A program made the position numbers and the translations under genes. From positions 62,001-126,000 of the forward strand of contig CALUFC010000001.1 of NCBI GenBank assembly GCA_944319885.1: a stretch of DNA of 64,000 bases, written 5' to 3'. The notes under the pieces were generated by a model. That model was not told the DNA's origin. It was given only the letters and a program-made list of their open reading frames with translations, and searched no databases. Shown in pieces: positions 25,887-35,067 of this stretch. Origin of the DNA: an uncultured Coriobacteriaceae bacterium. GTDB taxonomy: Bacteria > Actinomycetota > Coriobacteriia > Coriobacteriales > Coriobacteriaceae. Position 1 is the first letter of the stretch. Each line of letters opens with the position of its first letter.

Positions 25887-28800
25887 GTGTCACATCACCG
25901 TATCAAAACGATCCACAGGGCCGTCGCACTCGCCATGTCGGTGGTGCTCATGGCATCAAGCGTGCTCGGTGCGCTATCGGGCTGCATGCCACGCTCCGCC
26001 TATGCAGAGGACGGCTGGGAGCCCATGGGGTTCCGCACGGCCACGAGAAGCCTTGGACCCTATGCCAACATGGGTACGTACGAAGCGCAAGACGGAACCG
26101 TCGCGTACTGCCTGAACGCCGAATCGGTGGGACCGTCGACCGTTGGCGCGGGCTTTACGCTGTACAACCGCGGTTGGAGTTGGGTGAACGACGTCTACGC
26201 CGCGGTGACCTACCATGGCTACCCCAACAACACGACCATCGGCGGCGTGACCCTGAGCGCCGACGAGGCCCGTGCGGCCACGCAGATCGCCATCTACATG
26301 CTCAACGGCACCTGCGACCGCGACGGCAACTACAGCTACATCAACTATGCCGGCGCGCATGCCCAGGGCTATTGGGGCGGCACCGAGAGCAAAGACCGCT
26401 GCATCGCCGCAGCGCGCTACCTCTACGATGGCGCGCAGGCAGGAACGCTCACAGCACCGGTCAACACGGCGCGTCGATACAACTACGTTGTTTCGGCGGC
26501 GGGCAACAACCGACAGAACATGCTGTATGTCATCTACTGCCCCTCGGTCCGCGTGAACTTCACCAAAACCTCGATGCAAGCCGAGCTCAGCAATGCCAAC
26601 AGCGCATACTCGCTTGAGGGAGCGGTGTACGAGATTCATCTGGCGAGCAACGACAACCTCGTGGGCACCATCACCACCGATGCGAACGGAAGCGCCTCGC
26701 TCGAACTCGCGCCAAACGAGAACTATTACGCGATCGAGATCACCGCACCGCAGGGATTTGTGCGCAACCCCGATCGCATCGCGTTCAACTCGGGCAGCGG
26801 TGCGAGCGTATCGTTGCCCGATCAGCCTGGTACCGTGCGCGTTACCCTGCAGAAACGCGACTCCTCAAGCGGTACGGAAGCCCAGCGCGGCGCCTCGCTT
26901 GCAGGAGCGGAGTTCAAGCTCGTCGACGCGATGGGCACAAGCCATCTTGCAACCACGAACGAGGCGGGACAGGCATTTTTCGGCGACACCGATGACGACA
27001 GCATACCGCTTGGCCCCTACACCATCACCGAGGTCACCGCTCCGGCAGGATACCGCCTCTCGGAGGAGCAGATCAGCGGGACTGCGCAGGCCGACGCCAT
27101 GAACGATGCGGGTATCGTTATGGTCGAAGCCGCGATCGATGAGCATGCGATCGCCTTCGACCTCGATATCACGAAGTACACCGACACCGGGCAGGAGGGC
27201 TCGGGCGTGCAGACGCCCGGCGAAGACGTGGTGTTCGAGATTATCTCCAACACAACCAACGAAGTCGTGGGCACCATCGAAACGGATGAGAACGGCGTCG
27301 CCACCACCGCGGGCATGTGGTTTGGCGCCGGTGAGCGCGCGGAGGGCGTACATGGAGCGCTCCCCTGGGATGGGGCCGGCTACACGGTTCGCGAAGCGTC
27401 CGACAGCGCACCGCCGGGCTATCTACCCGCGCCGAGCTGGAACATCGATGCCAACGTCATCAAAGACGGTGTGACGCTGCACTATATCGTCGACAACGAC
27501 CTCTTGCAGAGCCGCATCCAGATTGTGAAGGCCGACGCCGAAACGGGAGACACGATACCGCTCGCAGGGTTTACCTTCCAGCTTCTCGACCATGAAAAGC
27601 AGCCCATCACGCAAGAGGTCTGGCATCCGGAGCATCAGGAGCTGCACACATTCACCACCGATGAGAACGGCACCGTCACCCTACCTGAGCCCCTCACCGT
27701 GGGAACGTACTACATCCGCGAGATCGAGGCGGTGGCGCCCTACCTTACTTGCGGCGACGATATCGAGGTGATCATAGAAGACCGCGATGACCTGCCGCCC
27801 GTGACCGTGGTAACCATATCCGACGATGCGGCGGTTGGACGCGCCACGATTACCAAGACATGCCGCGAGGGAGACGCCTGCGCAACGCATCTCGCCGGCG
27901 CTGAGTTCGACGTCATCGCGGTAGATGACGTGATCTCCCCCACCGGTGCCACCCAAGCTGTCGCCGGCGAGGCGATCGACCACGTTGTCATCGGCGAAGA
28001 CGGTACGGCCACAACGGCAGATCTGCCGCTCGGCAGCGGCAGCGCCACCTATGCCTTCAAGGAAACGAAACCACCTGCAGGACACGTGCTCGATGAGGAG
28101 CTTCATGAGTTCACCGTCACCTATGAAGACGATGAGACCCCGGTGGTGCACGCATCGGTAACGGTGGAAAACGAGCCCACTGAGCTGCTGGTCGATAAAA
28201 CCATCCTTGGAAGCGATACACCGCTCGCTAACGCCACCTTTGAGCTGTGGAACGCCAAGGACGAGGTTTCGATACGATCCGAAGATGGTTGCGCTGGCGT
28301 TGCCATTCGCGCAGAAGATGTCGGTGAGGTTTCGCTTGTCCAACAGGTCGATGAGGCACTGGTGGCCGCAACGCTACCTGCAGGATGGTCTGCGGTGCTT
28401 GTTGCAGGACAGGACCGGTGGGCGCTCACCGAGACACCATGCGCCGTTGAGCCCGGTGCCTATACACTTTCGGTGATCGACGCGGACGGCACCACCGTCG
28501 AGATAGATATGGGCGATGCCCTCGAGGTGGAAGCAGGCATGAGCTACAACGTTGCTGGCGATGAGGGATTGCTCGCGTCGGGCAGCGCGCATATCGATGC
28601 GGCGTCCGTTGACGCCAAGCAGCAGGCACTCGCTGTAAACGATGGGCTGGGAGCATGGATATCGACCGCCGTCACGCCAGGGAGCTGGCATGTTGTCACT
28701 GATGGGCAGGAGTGCGGCACGCTCGAGGTTCACGATGGCGACCTTTGGTATGGCATGATCTCGGAAGGAACGGTGGTCGAAAGCGGCTATCTCTTGCAGC

Positions 28801-30251
28801 CCGGTGCCGAGCACACAAGCCATACCACCGATGAGGACGGCATCATCCGTATCGATCATATCGTGCCTGGATCGTATGGGCTGCGCGAGATCGACGCCCC
28901 GGATGGCTACCTCGTCGATGATACGACGCACCGCTTCACCGTCGACGCGCAGGGAAAGATTGAGGGGTTGCCCAGCTACACGCTCGACATCGAAGATGAC
29001 TACACCAAGGTCGATCTTTCGAAGCGCGACATCACCAACGAAGATGAGATCCCAGGCGCTCATATGGCGCTGCTCGATCATGAGGGCACGATCCTTGCAA
29101 CGTGGACTTCTGGAGAGGAGGACCACCGTATCGATGCGCTTGCACCCGGTGCGTACACGCTGGTTGAGACCATGACGCCCCATGGGTATGATGTTGCGAC
29201 CGCCGTCGATTTCACCGTGCATCCCACGGGCGAGGTGCAGCGCGTTGTGATGTACGATGAGCCCATCGAGGTTTCCGGTGAGATTGATAAGCGGCAGGAG
29301 ATCTGCGATCCGGTGCATCCCGGTACCGAGGCAAACGGCGACGGCGCGAATAAAGCCGAGACCGCGGTTTCCGATACCGGCACCTACCGATACTCGATCG
29401 ACATGAGAAACACGAGCTCAACCTGGGTCGATGAGTTCACGGTAACCGATACCATCGATGGCGCGGCGGCTGGGCTCGTAACGCTCGACAGCATCACCAC
29501 GCCGGCGGCTGCCGAGGACTACGACGGAAAGCTCAACGTATGGTTCTCGACGAACGAAACCGATGCCGCTTACCGTGATCCCGCTGGTGCGAATGCCACG
29601 CTCGGCGATGGCCATGAGAACCCATGGCTCACGCACGAGTCGATCGCGGAGCGGCTCGGCGACGATGGTCGTGCGGTGTCCTACGATGGTTGGCGTCTCT
29701 GGGCGCAGGATGTCGACGCCACCACACCGACCACGCTCGACGTTGCTGATCTCGACCTCGGAGATGGCGAGGTTGTGTGCGCGGTGCGCTTGGAATATGG
29801 GCGCGTTGAAGCCGGTTTCACCTCGCGTGCAGACGATTGGGACCGCCTGAACATCAAAGACGAACACGACGATGTAAACGACTTGGTGGCATACGCCGAC
29901 GCGCGCAGAAACGACGATGGGGACGTGCTGTTCGCACCGCTGCTGCTCGCGCTTCATGCAACCGATGCATACCAGGCCGGCACCTCGCTGGAGAACCAGG
30001 CACAGGTCGATCTCTTCCGCAACGGAGGATCAACCGAAGATGGTGAGCGGCTGGAAGACCATGACCAAGATCGCGTAGTCCAGACCCCTGCGCCCGGTGC
30101 ATCGCCCCGGCTCGACCAAACCGGACGCGATGAGCTCGCTCCCGCATTACTAGTTGCTGGCACGGGTGCGGCGGGCATCGCGGGCGTGCTTTGGCTGCGC
30201 ACCACCAAGCAACGCATACTCCCTCGCAGGTCGAGCAGGCGGCACACGTGA
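25887..30251 (+). CDS. Thioester-domain (TQXA) adhesin with Cna-B/SpaA repeats and LDQTG sorting signal
   Basis: 1454-aa surface protein. Signal peptide 1-40 (cleavage AYA|ED; a lipobox-like LSGC lies inside). Residues 44-150 form a thioester domain: YCLN (Cys75) and TQIAIYML (Gln133) are the expected pair for an internal Cys-Gln thioester that can bind host amines covalently. Then come about seven Cna-B/SpaA-type beta-sandwich repeats, recognisable by recurrent ITAPQGF, VTAPAGY, TKPPAGH and IDAPDGY motifs containing or following Glu, and opening Lys strands (FTKTS, LQKRD, ITKY, IVKAD, ITKT), as for isopeptide-stabilised stalks. A longer last module (about 1130-1390) is followed by LDQTG (1409-1413), a hydrophobic helix and an Arg-rich tail. 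GTG start after perfect AAAGGAGG. The sortase gene overlaps its stop. Likely a host or mucus adhesin; target unknown. Confidence 0.9.
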   Translation: MSHHRIKTIHRAVALAMSVVLMASSVLGALSGCMPRSAYAEDGWEPMGFRTATRSLGPYANMGTYEAQDGTVAYCLNAESVGPSTVGAGFTLYNRGWSWVNDVYAAVTYHGYPNNTTIGGVTLSADEARAATQIAIYMLNGTCDRDGNYSYINYAGAHAQGYWGGTESKDRCIAAARYLYDGAQAGTLTAPVNTARRYNYVVSAAGNNRQNMLYVIYCPSVRVNFTKTSMQAELSNANSAYSLEGAVYEIHLASNDNLVGTITTDANGSASLELAPNENYYAIEITAPQGFVRNPDRIAFNSGSGASVSLPDQPGTVRVTLQKRDSSSGTEAQRGASLAGAEFKLVDAMGTSHLATTNEAGQAFFGDTDDDSIPLGPYTITEVTAPAGYRLSEEQISGTAQADAMNDAGIVMVEAAIDEHAIAFDLDITKYTDTGQEGSGVQTPGEDVVFEIISNTTNEVVGTIETDENGVATTAGMWFGAGERAEGVHGALPWDGAGYTVREASDSAPPGYLPAPSWNIDANVIKDGVTLHYIVDNDLLQSRIQIVKADAETGDTIPLAGFTFQLLDHEKQPITQEVWHPEHQELHTFTTDENGTVTLPEPLTVGTYYIREIEAVAPYLTCGDDIEVIIEDRDDLPPVTVVTISDDAAVGRATITKTCREGDACATHLAGAEFDVIAVDDVISPTGATQAVAGEAIDHVVIGEDGTATTADLPLGSGSATYAFKETKPPAGHVLDEELHEFTVTYEDDETPVVHASVTVENEPTELLVDKTILGSDTPLANATFELWNAKDEVSIRSEDGCAGVAIRAEDVGEVSLVQQVDEALVAATLPAGWSAVLVAGQDRWALTETPCAVEPGAYTLSVIDADGTTVEIDMGDALEVEAGMSYNVAGDEGLLASGSAHIDAASVDAKQQALAVNDGLGAWISTAVTPGSWHVVTDGQECGTLEVHDGDLWYGMISEGTVVESGYLLQPGAEHTSHTTDEDGIIRIDHIVPGSYGLREIDAPDGYLVDDTTHRFTVDAQGKIEGLPSYTLDIEDDYTKVDLSKRDITNEDEIPGAHMALLDHEGTILATWTSGEEDHRIDALAPGAYTLVETMTPHGYDVATAVDFTVHPTGEVQRVVMYDEPIEVSGEIDKRQEICDPVHPGTEANGDGANKAETAVSDTGTYRYSIDMRNTSSTWVDEFTVTDTIDGAAAGLVTLDSITTPAAAEDYDGKLNVWFSTNETDAAYRDPAGANATLGDGHENPWLTHESIAERLGDDGRAVSYDGWRLWAQDVDATTPTTLDVADLDLGDGEVVCAVRLEYGRVEAGFTSRADDWDRLNIKDEHDDVNDLVAYADARRNDDGDVLFAPLLLALHATDAYQAGTSLENQAQVDLFRNGGSTEDGERLEDHDQDRVVQTPAPGASPRLDQTGRDELAPALLVAGTGAAGIAGVLWLRTTKQRILPRRSSRRHT

Positions 30252-30979
30252 ACACCAGACGCTTCATACGAACGACATCTGCGCTGGTTGCCTGCACGTG
30301 TCTGGCGTGCGCGGGAAGCCTCTGTGCCCACGAGGACGGCACGGCCGCCGCATACGAGCGGCTCGCACGCAATAAAAGCGTTGTGACGCAGCGCACCGAG
30401 CAAGGCGAGCCAGTGGATGCCACCGCCCTGCCCGCCTCCTGCTGGCTCACCGTCGAGGGCACCCCGATCGACTATCCCGTCATGGAACCGGACGATGCCA
30501 CGCCAGACGGATGGTATCTCACGCATGACGCCTGGGGCGTCCCCTCGCGGCTCGGTGCGCTCTATATCGATACGCGGACATCGAGCACGCGGCGCCACGT
30601 CTTGATATACGGACATAAAGCCGGGTCATCCAAGAGGATGTTTGGGAGTATCTCCGATGCCTATGAACCACAGAGCTTCGAGCGTATTGGCAGCGCCCAA
30701 TTCCTGGACCGTGATGGCTGGCACACCTTCTCGCCGCTGTGCGCGCTCAAGGTGCCAGCAGATTATCAAGCTATCCAGCGCTTTTCCTGGACAGATGCCT
30801 CTTGCGTGGGAATGTTCGCCCACGATATCGCACGGCAGGCAGATGCTCGATCGAGCGATTGGGACACGCAATCCCTAGCGGCCGCGCGCGTCCTCACGCT
30901 TGTAACCTGCACGCAGGCGACACCCGGCGGACATGAACGGACCCTCCTGCTCTTCACTGAGCAAGAGGGTCCCTCATAA
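30248..30979 (+). CDS. Class B sortase dedicated to the adjacent adhesin
   Basis: Membrane-anchored transpeptidase, 243 aa, with an N-terminal signal anchor (about 5-27). Class B features in order: IDYPVME, WYLTHDAWGVPSRLGALYID, YGHKAGSSKRMFGSI (catalytic His123), TLVTCTQ (catalytic Cys221) and GGHERTLLLF (Arg231). The GTG start at 30248 overlaps the adhesin stop as GTGA, implying translational coupling and a dedicated substrate. It would cleave the adhesin at its unusual LDQTG motif and attach it to peptidoglycan or pilin-like partner. Near the 3' end a hairpin-capable stretch occurs at about 30941-30974. Confidence 0.9.
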   Translation: MNTRRFIRTTSALVACTCLACAGSLCAHEDGTAAAYERLARNKSVVTQRTEQGEPVDATALPASCWLTVEGTPIDYPVMEPDDATPDGWYLTHDAWGVPSRLGALYIDTRTSSTRRHVLIYGHKAGSSKRMFGSISDAYEPQSFERIGSAQFLDRDGWHTFSPLCALKVPADYQAIQRFSWTDASCVGMFAHDIARQADARSSDWDTQSLAAARVLTLVTCTQATPGGHERTLLLFTEQEGPS

Positions 30980-30997
30980 ACGATATAACCCGCGCCG

Positions 30998-31219
30998 TCA
31001 CTCCGTCGGGGCTTCGTCCGACGCCTCGGGTTCCAGCGATTCCTGCATGCTCTCGGTGGATGCCTCGCGTTCCTCTTCAGACTGAACCTGGTCTTCCATC
31101 ACGTCGTCGGGTGTTGAACCCACAACGCCAACGAAAAATGCTGCCGAGAACCCCAAGATGATAGCGAGGGCGGCGCCGATGAGATACGGGAGCCAATGCT
31201 CCTTGATGAACCTGAACAC
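30998..31219 (-). CDS. Small single-pass membrane protein with acidic tail
   Basis: 73 aa; GTG start at 31219 after GGAGG. A short basic N-terminus (FRFIKEHW) precedes one transmembrane helix (about 12-32: LIGAALAIILGFSAAFFVG), then a Glu/Ser-rich disordered tail of about 40 residues. No family recognised. It follows the M28-like gene by 31 nt on the same strand and may be its partner, sharing the acidic character. It converges with the sortase gene. Confidence 0.7.
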   Translation of the reverse strand: MFRFIKEHWLPYLIGAALAIILGFSAAFFVGVVGSTPDDVMEDQVQSEEEREASTESMQESLEPEASDEAPTE

Positions 31220-31250
31220 GCATCCTCCAACCGTGTACGCGCAAGAACCT

Positions 31251-34200
31251 TTACGAGCGCCTGATCACTTCCGTGACCACATCGGCAACCATATTGATGT
31301 TGTTGACATCGACGTTGTACGGCAAATCCTCTTCACTGTGCGAGCAGGCAAACGTCGGCCCGTCGATACCCGCAAGCGTGAGCGAGCGCAGGCTCATGCT
31401 CATCGCCGCATAGGCATCGGTGGTGACATACGGCATATCGATGGCGCCGTATTCGTTATGGAACGCCGCCGAGACCTTGCGCACGAGGCCCATGATGCGC
31501 TTGTCGCCCTTGAGCACGCGCTTCTCGCCCTCAGAGGCGACCATGGCGATCTGGCCAGCGCCAACGCACTCGAGATTGATGAGGAACACGCCGCGCAGCT
31601 TGTCGCGATGCGTCTCGAGGAACGCACGGATACCCGCGTTGTCAAACTCAGAGGCACCGGTTGCCACGAACCAGATATCGTGCCCCAAAAGCTCGTCGTC
31701 GCCCAACGAGGTGATGGCATCGCGCATCTGCTCGATGCTCGCCCCCTCGGAGCTGGCGGCGCCGCCCTTCCAGTCATCGTCCTCGAAGTTGTCCCATGAG
31801 CCGATATCGCGGCCAGAGCGCTTGGCATCGAAATCATCATCGACGCCGAGCCAATCGCTCATGCTCGATTCATCGCGCTTCTTGCGACGGAACAGACCGC
31901 CCAGGCCGCGGCGGCGCGGGCGCTCGGCATCGAGCGATGGCGCGTCATCGGCGTGAAGCGTCTCGAACACACCGTCCGTCTCCGGCGCGGCCTCGGGCGC
32001 GGCGGGCGAGCTGATGACGGTGAAGCCGTTGCTCGTGACCTCAGGAGCGGTAACGCGCGGAGCAGCCGCCGTCACATCGGACGACAGCGGATCGCGGGCA
32101 TCGGCGAGCGGATCGGGAAGGTCGAACAGCGAGGCGCGGTTAACCGATGTAGGTTGGTGCAGCGAGGGCTGCGAAGGATCGGGAACCACCAGCGGCACCT
32201 GACGCGGCGCGGCGGGCTTGGGATTGTGCGCCGAAATCTCGGCCATGAGCGAATCGACCGTCTCAGCCGGGCTCTTGGGTGCCGGTGACACCGGCTGCTG
32301 GGCAACCGTAGCACCCAAGTCATCCGCGGCAACGGGCTTCATCGTCGACATATCGAACGCCTGCGTGGCCCCGGAAGCATCTGCATCGACGCCGGCGAGC
32401 ACGGAGGCCATGTTCGTAGCCACCGTCGCACCGGGATCGATGGGCTCCTCCTCGTGCTCCGGCTCCTCCTCGGCATGGGCCTCGCTGTCGGCGGGCTCCT
32501 CCTCGGCTGCGGGTGCCTCGGAAGCCTCATCCTCGACGTCTGCCTCCAGCTCTTCAGGAGAGGCGGGAGTCTCGTCGTGATCGGGCTCGGTTTCTGACTC
32601 GCCTGAGAACTCGGCTGCGGGCTCAGCTGCAAGCTCGTCTGAGGGCGCAACCATTTCGCCATCGGCAGCCGGCTGCTCGTCCACAACCTCGTCTTCGAGC
32701 TCCTCCGGCTCCTGGCGCATGGACGCTACGGCATCGCGGGCAGCAGCTTCGATGTTCTCCAATGCGCTCTTACCGCGCGCGAGCGCGTTATCGAAGAAGC
32801 GCGAGGCGCGGGTACCAAACGCGGACAGCGACTCCATGAAGCCACCGTTTGCCTGGCTGTAATCCGACGAGGGATCGAGCGCCTGCTGGCCGTACTCGTC
32901 GTAGTACTCGTCCTCGGCGTAGTCGTAACCCTCTTCATCGATGCCCTCATCGAGCTCTTCGTCGTACAACGTGGGATCGAACTCGCCCTCGGTCTCGATT
33001 TCGACGTCATCTTCGGATTCATCGATCTCGATGGCCTCGTCATCCTCGACGGGAAGCTCCTCATACGGCTCATCGGTCTCGATTTCGATCTCGTCCGCAT
33101 CCACGTACGGCTCGTCGGTCTCGACCTCAGGCTCGACGGTCATCGCGTCGTCGATTTCGACATCGGCCTTGACCTCCGGCACCGGCGCCACCGGCATGGC
33201 GTCGGGCTCATATTCGATCGCGCACGAGGGGGCGAGCATGCCGAGTGAACGGATGACGTCGCCACCGAAGCGGTAGTTGCCCGCTGCGTTCACGATACCG
33301 GGCTCGGGCTCGGCGGCGGGCTCAGGTGCTACTGCCCCCTCCGGCTCCATCGTCTCATCTGCCGCGCCGGATTCGCCGGCGTCGGCGTCTTGCTCGTCAC
33401 CGACCTCGGGAATGATGTCGAGACCGGCAAAGGCATCGTCGGCCTCAGATTCCTCAGCGGCGCCCTCGTCATACGCGCCGGCAGGCTCCGCTACCTCGGC
33501 GGACTCCTCCTGAGGAACATCCTCTCCAGGCTCGACATCGCCTGCGGCATCGGCCGTCTGCGCCGCCGCACCGGCAGCCTGAATAGCGGCCTGAATCTCC
33601 TCCTGCGACATCGCAGAGGTTTCCTGCGTCAGCACCTCATGAATTGCAGTCTGATCGACGGGCGCCTCCTCGGCATCGAGCGCCTTCGTCTGGATCGTCG
33701 CATCTGCCGGTAAAACCGCGGGCATGCTCACCGTGCCACCGAGCTCGGTTGCGGCTGCATCGGAAGTGTCGGCGATCTCCTCGGCGGTTGCCTCGGCACC
33801 GGCGACGGCAGCACCTGCGCCCGCTGCGGCAGCGGCACCGGCAGCGCCAGCGGCAACATCTTGCGCGGCAGAGCGAACGTCCTTCGCCTTCTGCTGCACC
33901 GTCTCCTGCACGGAAGCCGCCTTCGCAGCAAGTTTTTCCTTCAGCGCCCGCGCACCGCGTGCAGCACCCTCACCCTCGGCAGAAGCCTTGCGACGTGCCT
34001 GCTCCTCGGCCTCGGCCTGCGCCTGCGCGTAGATCTGACGCTGGATGCGGCGCTGCTCGGCGAAGTACTTCTCGAAGGGCATGTCGTGCGGGAACTCCTT
34101 CTTCCCGTGGAACGGGGAGACGGCATCCATGACACCGAGCATCGCGGCAACCGACGACTTATTGCACACCGAACCCGACGTGTAGGGCAGCACGAACCGG

Positions 34201-34829
34201 TTGAGGATGATCGCGATAGCGTTGATAAGCGGAATGAGCGCTGTGATGAGCGCCACGATCCACAGCACGATCTTGGCAACCTCGGGCAGCGGGAACAGCC
34301 TGAGTACGGCAACCACGGCCGGCACCAGCATCGCATACGGCAGCAACTTCACCAGCATGGGCTTGTAGGCTGCATACGGCATGTTCGAAAGGATATCGGC
34401 GCGCGGCGAATCATAGTGCGCCACCACCACAACCGGACGATTGCGCGGCGAGGCAAGAGGGCCGGACGCCTTGTGATAGGCGATCACGTTCTGCGAAAGA
34501 CCACCGGCACCCAAGTTGGAGAGCACCGGGCGACCCGTGCGCTCCATCCAAAACAGCACGGCTGCCGCAAGCACCAGCAGAAGACCGATGATGGCAAATG
34601 CGCCGCCCAGGATGAGGAACAAGGTTCCCACGAAGAGCACGATGCCCAGCACCGCGGTCACGATCTTGGTTGAACCGGAGGCGCTGAACTCCTGGATCTC
34701 GGGCTCAAACCCATGGTTGACGAAAATCTGAGCGATGTCCTCAGCCGCTTCGCGCTCCTCCTCGCTGCAGGCAGGCGTGATGCCCGTGTTCTGGAGAAGG
34801 TGGTTGAGATATTTACGGGTAGTAGCCAT
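31251..34829 (-). CDS. M28-peptidase-like membrane protein with ~770-aa acidic insertion
   Basis: 1192 aa, start at 34829 (MATTRKYLNHLL) after GGAG. N-terminal half of an M28 zinc-aminopeptidase fold is interrupted by hydrophobic helices (55-95, 155-215): VVVVAHYDSP keeps His138 and Asp140, but the DNASG-type motif reads VCNKSSVAAML, with Cys222 where the bridging Asp is expected. Residues about 250-1020 are an Ala/Glu/Asp-rich, apparently disordered insertion. The C-terminal half resumes with FVATGASEFDNAG (Ser1060 in place of the catalytic Glu), LINLECVG (Glu1087) and CSHSEEDLPYN (His1164). So the fold is recognisable while two key residues are changed; it may be an inactive scaffold. Followed by a small acidic membrane protein. 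Confidence 0.75.
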   Translation of the reverse strand: MATTRKYLNHLLQNTGITPACSEEEREAAEDIAQIFVNHGFEPEIQEFSASGSTKIVTAVLGIVLFVGTLFLILGGAFAIIGLLLVLAAAVLFWMERTGRPVLSNLGAGGLSQNVIAYHKASGPLASPRNRPVVVVAHYDSPRADILSNMPYAAYKPMLVKLLPYAMLVPAVVAVLRLFPLPEVAKIVLWIVALITALIPLINAIAIILNRFVLPYTSGSVCNKSSVAAMLGVMDAVSPFHGKKEFPHDMPFEKYFAEQRRIQRQIYAQAQAEAEEQARRKASAEGEGAARGARALKEKLAAKAASVQETVQQKAKDVRSAAQDVAAGAAGAAAAAGAGAAVAGAEATAEEIADTSDAAATELGGTVSMPAVLPADATIQTKALDAEEAPVDQTAIHEVLTQETSAMSQEEIQAAIQAAGAAAQTADAAGDVEPGEDVPQEESAEVAEPAGAYDEGAAEESEADDAFAGLDIIPEVGDEQDADAGESGAADETMEPEGAVAPEPAAEPEPGIVNAAGNYRFGGDVIRSLGMLAPSCAIEYEPDAMPVAPVPEVKADVEIDDAMTVEPEVETDEPYVDADEIEIETDEPYEELPVEDDEAIEIDESEDDVEIETEGEFDPTLYDEELDEGIDEEGYDYAEDEYYDEYGQQALDPSSDYSQANGGFMESLSAFGTRASRFFDNALARGKSALENIEAAARDAVASMRQEPEELEDEVVDEQPAADGEMVAPSDELAAEPAAEFSGESETEPDHDETPASPEELEADVEDEASEAPAAEEEPADSEAHAEEEPEHEEEPIDPGATVATNMASVLAGVDADASGATQAFDMSTMKPVAADDLGATVAQQPVSPAPKSPAETVDSLMAEISAHNPKPAAPRQVPLVVPDPSQPSLHQPTSVNRASLFDLPDPLADARDPLSSDVTAAAPRVTAPEVTSNGFTVISSPAAPEAAPETDGVFETLHADDAPSLDAERPRRRGLGGLFRRKKRDESSMSDWLGVDDDFDAKRSGRDIGSWDNFEDDDWKGGAASSEGASIEQMRDAITSLGDDELLGHDIWFVATGASEFDNAGIRAFLETHRDKLRGVFLINLECVGAGQIAMVASEGEKRVLKGDKRIMGLVRKVSAAFHNEYGAIDMPYVTTDAYAAMSMSLRSLTLAGIDGPTFACSHSEEDLPYNVDVNNINMVADVVTEVIRRS

Positions 34830-35067
34830 CGGCGCTCCGTGTCCTTGTTCGTTTATGAGAGGTCGCCCGGGTGCGCGGGCGCCCGGATAACTCGTACATA
34901 GTCGCAAGTATACCCCGAGTTCAGCATTTCTGCAGCTATTGCAGGTGAGCGGCCCGCACGGTGATGCAGATACACGCCAATCTCCATATCGATTAGAATG
35001 TGCCAAGATACGGATGGTCCATCGGGCCCCGTACCTGAGCAGCCATGCACCGTAAGGAGGGATGACG

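Noticed and set aside
25887-26010. Adhesin as a lipoprotein because of LSGC in its signal peptide
   Set aside because: An AYA|ED signal peptidase I site follows, and the C-terminal sorting signal with a linked sortase points to wall anchoring.
33000-33500. Repeated acidic codons in the M28-like gene considered as a tandem DNA repeat
   Set aside because: The pattern is amino-acid bias (Glu, Asp, Ala) with irregular spacing and no fixed repeat unit at DNA level.
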